Part shown: positions 63,657-64,000 of the stretch, piece after piece
How the letters are laid out: every line of letters starts with the position of its first letter
Position numbering within the stretch: position 1 is the stretch's first letter
Origin: Hyphomicrobiales bacterium
GTDB lineage: Bacteria; Pseudomonadota; Alphaproteobacteria; Rhizobiales; Aestuariivirgaceae
DNA: 64,000 bases
Reading direction: 5' to 3'
NCBI GenBank assembly: GCA_016792865.1
Contig: JAEUMJ010000011.1
Span: 1 to 64,000, forward strand
The notes under the pieces: generated by a model
Told to the model about the DNA's origin: nothing
Database searches by the model: none
Seen by the model: only the letters and a program-made list of their open reading frames with translations
Position numbers and translations under genes: made by a program

Positions 63657-64000
63657 ATGAACGCGCCTGCAAAACTGCCAGCCAACATCCATTCCACGGG
63701 CCAGTTGCCGAAAGTCGCTTGGGCCAAGGGCGCCTATCTCCACGACGTGGACGGCAAGGTTTACATCGATGGTTCTGGCGGCCCGGCGGTTTACTGCATC
63801 GGTCATGCCAACGAAGAGGTGAATGAGGCCATCCGCCGGCAGCTTGACCGCATTGCCCATGGCTATCGCTACAACTTCACCACTGATGCACTGGAAGAAC
63901 TTTCGGAGATCATCCGAAGGAACTGCGGCGGCACGCTCAATCACATGGTCTTCGTGACCGGCGGCAGCGAGGCTGTTGAAAGCGCGCTCAAGCTGGCGCT
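63657..64000 (+). CDS. Class III aminotransferase, N-terminal part cut by window end
   Basis: 114 residues of a fold-type I PLP aminotransferase. WAKGAYLHDVDGKVYIDGSGGPAVYCIGHANEEVNEAI is the class III N-terminus and MVFVTGGSEAVESALKLAL the start of the PLP phosphate site (usual pattern TGSEAVE). The PLP Lys lies beyond the window. It probably acts on an omega-amine or polyamine, given the divergent deacetylase operon 63 bp away; substrate is inferred. Confidence 0.88.
   Translation, partial: MNAPAKLPANIHSTGQLPKVAWAKGAYLHDVDGKVYIDGSGGPAVYCIGHANEEVNEAIRRQLDRIAHGYRYNFTTDALEELSEIIRRNCGGTLNHMVFVTGGSEAVESALKLA

Noticed and set aside
62562..63944. Longer deacetylase start at 63944 giving 460 residues
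   Set aside because: The extra 117 codons are antisense to the class III aminotransferase; the family N-terminus MITLYDDIQRSHAPE starts at 63593.

Overview
This 64 kb window is high-GC, densely packed chromosomal DNA from an alphaproteobacterium, most likely of the order Hyphomicrobiales (Rhizobiales). The evidence is the gene order ppx-ppk1-hdaA-AI-2E permease-pgsA-like-DUF2066-purM-purN, the order lptD-surA-like-pdxA-rsmA facing gmk-yicC-mltG-fabF-acpP, many 1-17 bp stop/start overlaps, and family content such as DUF995-like lipoproteins and WYL regulators. I see no tRNA, rRNA, CRISPR array, insertion sequence or prophage. Nearly all the DNA is coding.

Layout. 1-7.5 kb: the end of a DUF1993 gene, aspartate aminotransferase, a flavin monooxygenase, two divergent exported proteins (Cys-rich and TPR), rlmJ with a DUF486 gene, and a small envelope cluster in which two related lipoproteins flank a Tat-exported L,D-transpeptidase. 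7.5-19.2 kb: purB-rnd, the polyphosphate pair ppk1-ppx, hdaA with membrane and lipid genes, then purM-purN followed by the decayed tail of an HTH gene. 19.2-28.7 kb: a WYL regulator with a clear inverted-repeat operator divergent from a nucleoside hydrolase, a molybdopterin oxidoreductase, a SpoU methyltransferase, a dimethylglycine/sarcosine dehydrogenase-like enzyme, an EamA transporter, a VUT transporter and ndk. 28.9-35.2 kb: an OmpA-family protein with a long disordered region, a polar amino acid ABC transporter, and trhO. 35.2-45 kb: ppc divergent from an ABC-F ATPase that overlaps nhaD-nhaA, then lysE, holC and pepA. 45.2-61.1 kb: the lptD operon facing the fatty-acid synthesis cluster. 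61.2-64 kb: a translationally coupled deacetylase, SSAT-like acetyltransferase and dehydrogenase set, divergent from a class III aminotransferase cut by the window end.

The most notable feature is at 55.2-59.3 kb. Three genes (Tat-exported vanadium-dependent haloperoxidase, exported CRTAC1/ASPIC-UnbV FG-GAP protein, MFS transporter) overlap one another and sit on the same strand between fabG and acpP, splitting the normally contiguous fabD-fabG-acpP-fabF set. All seven vanadate-site residues expected for the family are visible. This looks like an acquired periplasmic halogenation or peroxide-using module.

Other leads are a PEP carboxylase that appears to lack two of the four aspartate-inhibitor ligands known from E. 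coli, the WYL operator, the HTH remnant in the purN frame, an RlmJ with a changed catalytic motif, and the nhaD-nhaA tandem. Family assignments rest on reading motifs by eye; no search was run.
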